A stretch of DNA of 35,498 nt from Syntrophomonadaceae bacterium (GTDB lineage: Bacteria; Bacillota; Syntrophomonadia; Syntrophomonadales; Syntrophothermaceae), in assembly GCA_012799365.1 (NCBI GenBank), contig JAAZLJ010000106.1, forward strand, positions 1-35,498. Reading direction: 5' to 3'. Below, in pieces: positions 34,732 to 35,498 of this stretch. A model generated the notes under the pieces. The model saw only the letters and a program-made list of their open reading frames with translations, had not been told where the DNA came from and ran no database searches. Positions within the stretch are counted from its first letter, which is position 1. The number at the start of each line of letters is the position of its first letter. Made by a program: the position numbers and the translations under genes.

Positions 34732-35498
34732 ATGAACGGAGCTAAAAAGGCCGGAACTCAGAGTATAACTTTTGCCAACCCGCCGGTTATTACTAACTGG
34801 AGCAATATGGTAGGTCCCATGGAAGGAGAAGGGCCTTACGGGACAGAGTTTGACTGGATATTGGAAGATTATCTGTTCGGTGAGGAGACCTGGGAAAAAG
34901 CTGAGGCGAAAATGCTGCGGGAAACAGTAAAGATGGTGGTGGGTAAAGCTAACCTGTCCTTGCCCGATATCGAGGTTTTGTTGGCCGGGGATTTGCTGAA
35001 CCAACTAATTTCCGCCAATTACGCCGCCCGTGAGCTGAAAATTCCTTTTCTCGGGCTCTATGGTGCCTGCTCTACCATGTCGGAAGGTACGGCGCTGGCA
35101 GCCATGCTGGTGGATGGCGGGTTTTACCAGCGTGTGGCAGTGGGCGTTACCAGTCACCATTACACGGCCGAGCGCCAGTTTCGGTTCCCGACTGAACAGG
35201 GAACCCAGCGTTCCCCTTCGGCTCAGTGGACAGTTACCGGGTGCGGCTCGGTGATTATACAGGCCAGCGGTTCTGGTCCTCGCATAACGAGCGCTACTAT
35301 CGGTAAGGTGGTGGATCTGGGGCAGAGCGATGTGAACGACATGGGTTCGGCTATGGCGCCTGCTGCGGTGGATACTATAGTAACCCATTTCCAGGATATG
35401 GGGAGAACTCCCGACTATTATGATCTGATTATAACCGGGGATCTGGGGAAATACGGTCTGGCGGCGGCAGAAGCTCTGAGTATGAAATATGGTTATCC
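34732..35498 (+). CDS. spoVAD: Stage V sporulation protein AD (partial, runs off the window end)
   Basis: The first 255 codons are present and the frame is still open at the end of the window. The protein has a thiolase-like fold: FANPPVITNWSNMVGPMEGEGP at the start (read in two pieces), LLAGDLLNQLISANYAARE, GLYGACSTMSEG with the thiolase-type cysteine position, and VGVTSHHYTAERQFRFP. SpoVAD is a peripheral protein that binds dipicolinic acid for uptake into the forespore. ATG 34732 lies seven bases after the spoVAC stop codon, with GTCGGGG as a weak ribosome binding site. Confidence 0.93.
   Translation, partial: MNGAKKAGTQSITFANPPVITNWSNMVGPMEGEGPYGTEFDWILEDYLFGEETWEKAEAKMLRETVKMVVGKANLSLPDIEVLLAGDLLNQLISANYAARELKIPFLGLYGACSTMSEGTALAAMLVDGGFYQRVAVGVTSHHYTAERQFRFPTEQGTQRSPSAQWTVTGCGSVIIQASGSGPRITSATIGKVVDLGQSDVNDMGSAMAPAAVDTIVTHFQDMGRTPDYYDLIITGDLGKYGLAAAEALSMKYGY

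Overview
The window looks like chromosomal DNA of an anaerobic, endospore-forming member of the Clostridia. I would guess Syntrophomonadaceae or a near relative, but no ribosomal marker is present and that is inference. The grounds are the sporulation genes dacF-spoIIAA-spoIIAB-sigF and spoVAC-spoVAD, the two-subunit AddAB nuclease-helicase, the GatCAB amidotransferase, base composition near half GC with frequent GTG and TTG starts, and an anaerobe-style 2-oxoglutarate route. Nearly all genes lie on the + strand. I see no tRNA, rRNA, CRISPR array, prophage or transposase gene.

Layout. (1) 1-4.2 kb: a very large fusion of a class III aminotransferase with a domain resembling cyanobacterial acyl-ACP reductase, then a DUF1285-like protein and a FadR-type GntR regulator. 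(2) 4.4-7.7 kb: gatC-gatA-gatB. (3) 7.7-12.1 kb: an operon making 2-oxoglutarate: a citrate-synthase candidate of the homocitrate/isopropylmalate synthase family, a two-subunit LeuCD-type aconitase and an NADP-type isocitrate dehydrogenase. (4) 12.4-19.7 kb: a polysaccharide region with two stand-alone starch-binding modules, a GT4 glycosyltransferase, a nucleotidyltransferase/degenerate phosphomannomutase fusion, GalT and GlgA; a CBS-pair protein follows. (5) 20.4-29.9 kb: a YhaM-like HD exonuclease, a WYL regulator, addB and addA, overlapping or nearly so. (6) 30.7-35.5 kb: sporulation genes with recognisable candidate sigma-H, sigma-F/G and sigma-G promoters; spoVAD runs off the end.

The least explained material is between genes. 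The 813-bp gap between addA and dacF holds two tandem, highly structured units (a three-way junction followed by a long closed stem). A roughly 264-bp GC-rich element with imperfect terminal inverted repeats sits between spoIIAA and spoIIAB, genes that are normally tightly coupled. Fragments of the same repeat family, and a short motif GCAGAT-NN-ACGCTGAT, recur in other gaps (4.2, 12.1, 18.2, 30.0 and 32.7 kb).

How the genes work together: region 3 supplies 2-oxoglutarate for glutamate, the amino donor used by GatCAB (as glutamine) and possibly by the aminotransferase. Region 4 would build and bind a storage glucan, which many spore-formers accumulate before sporulation. Region 5 is DNA-end repair with a possible DNA-responsive regulator. 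Region 6 switches on the forespore programme.
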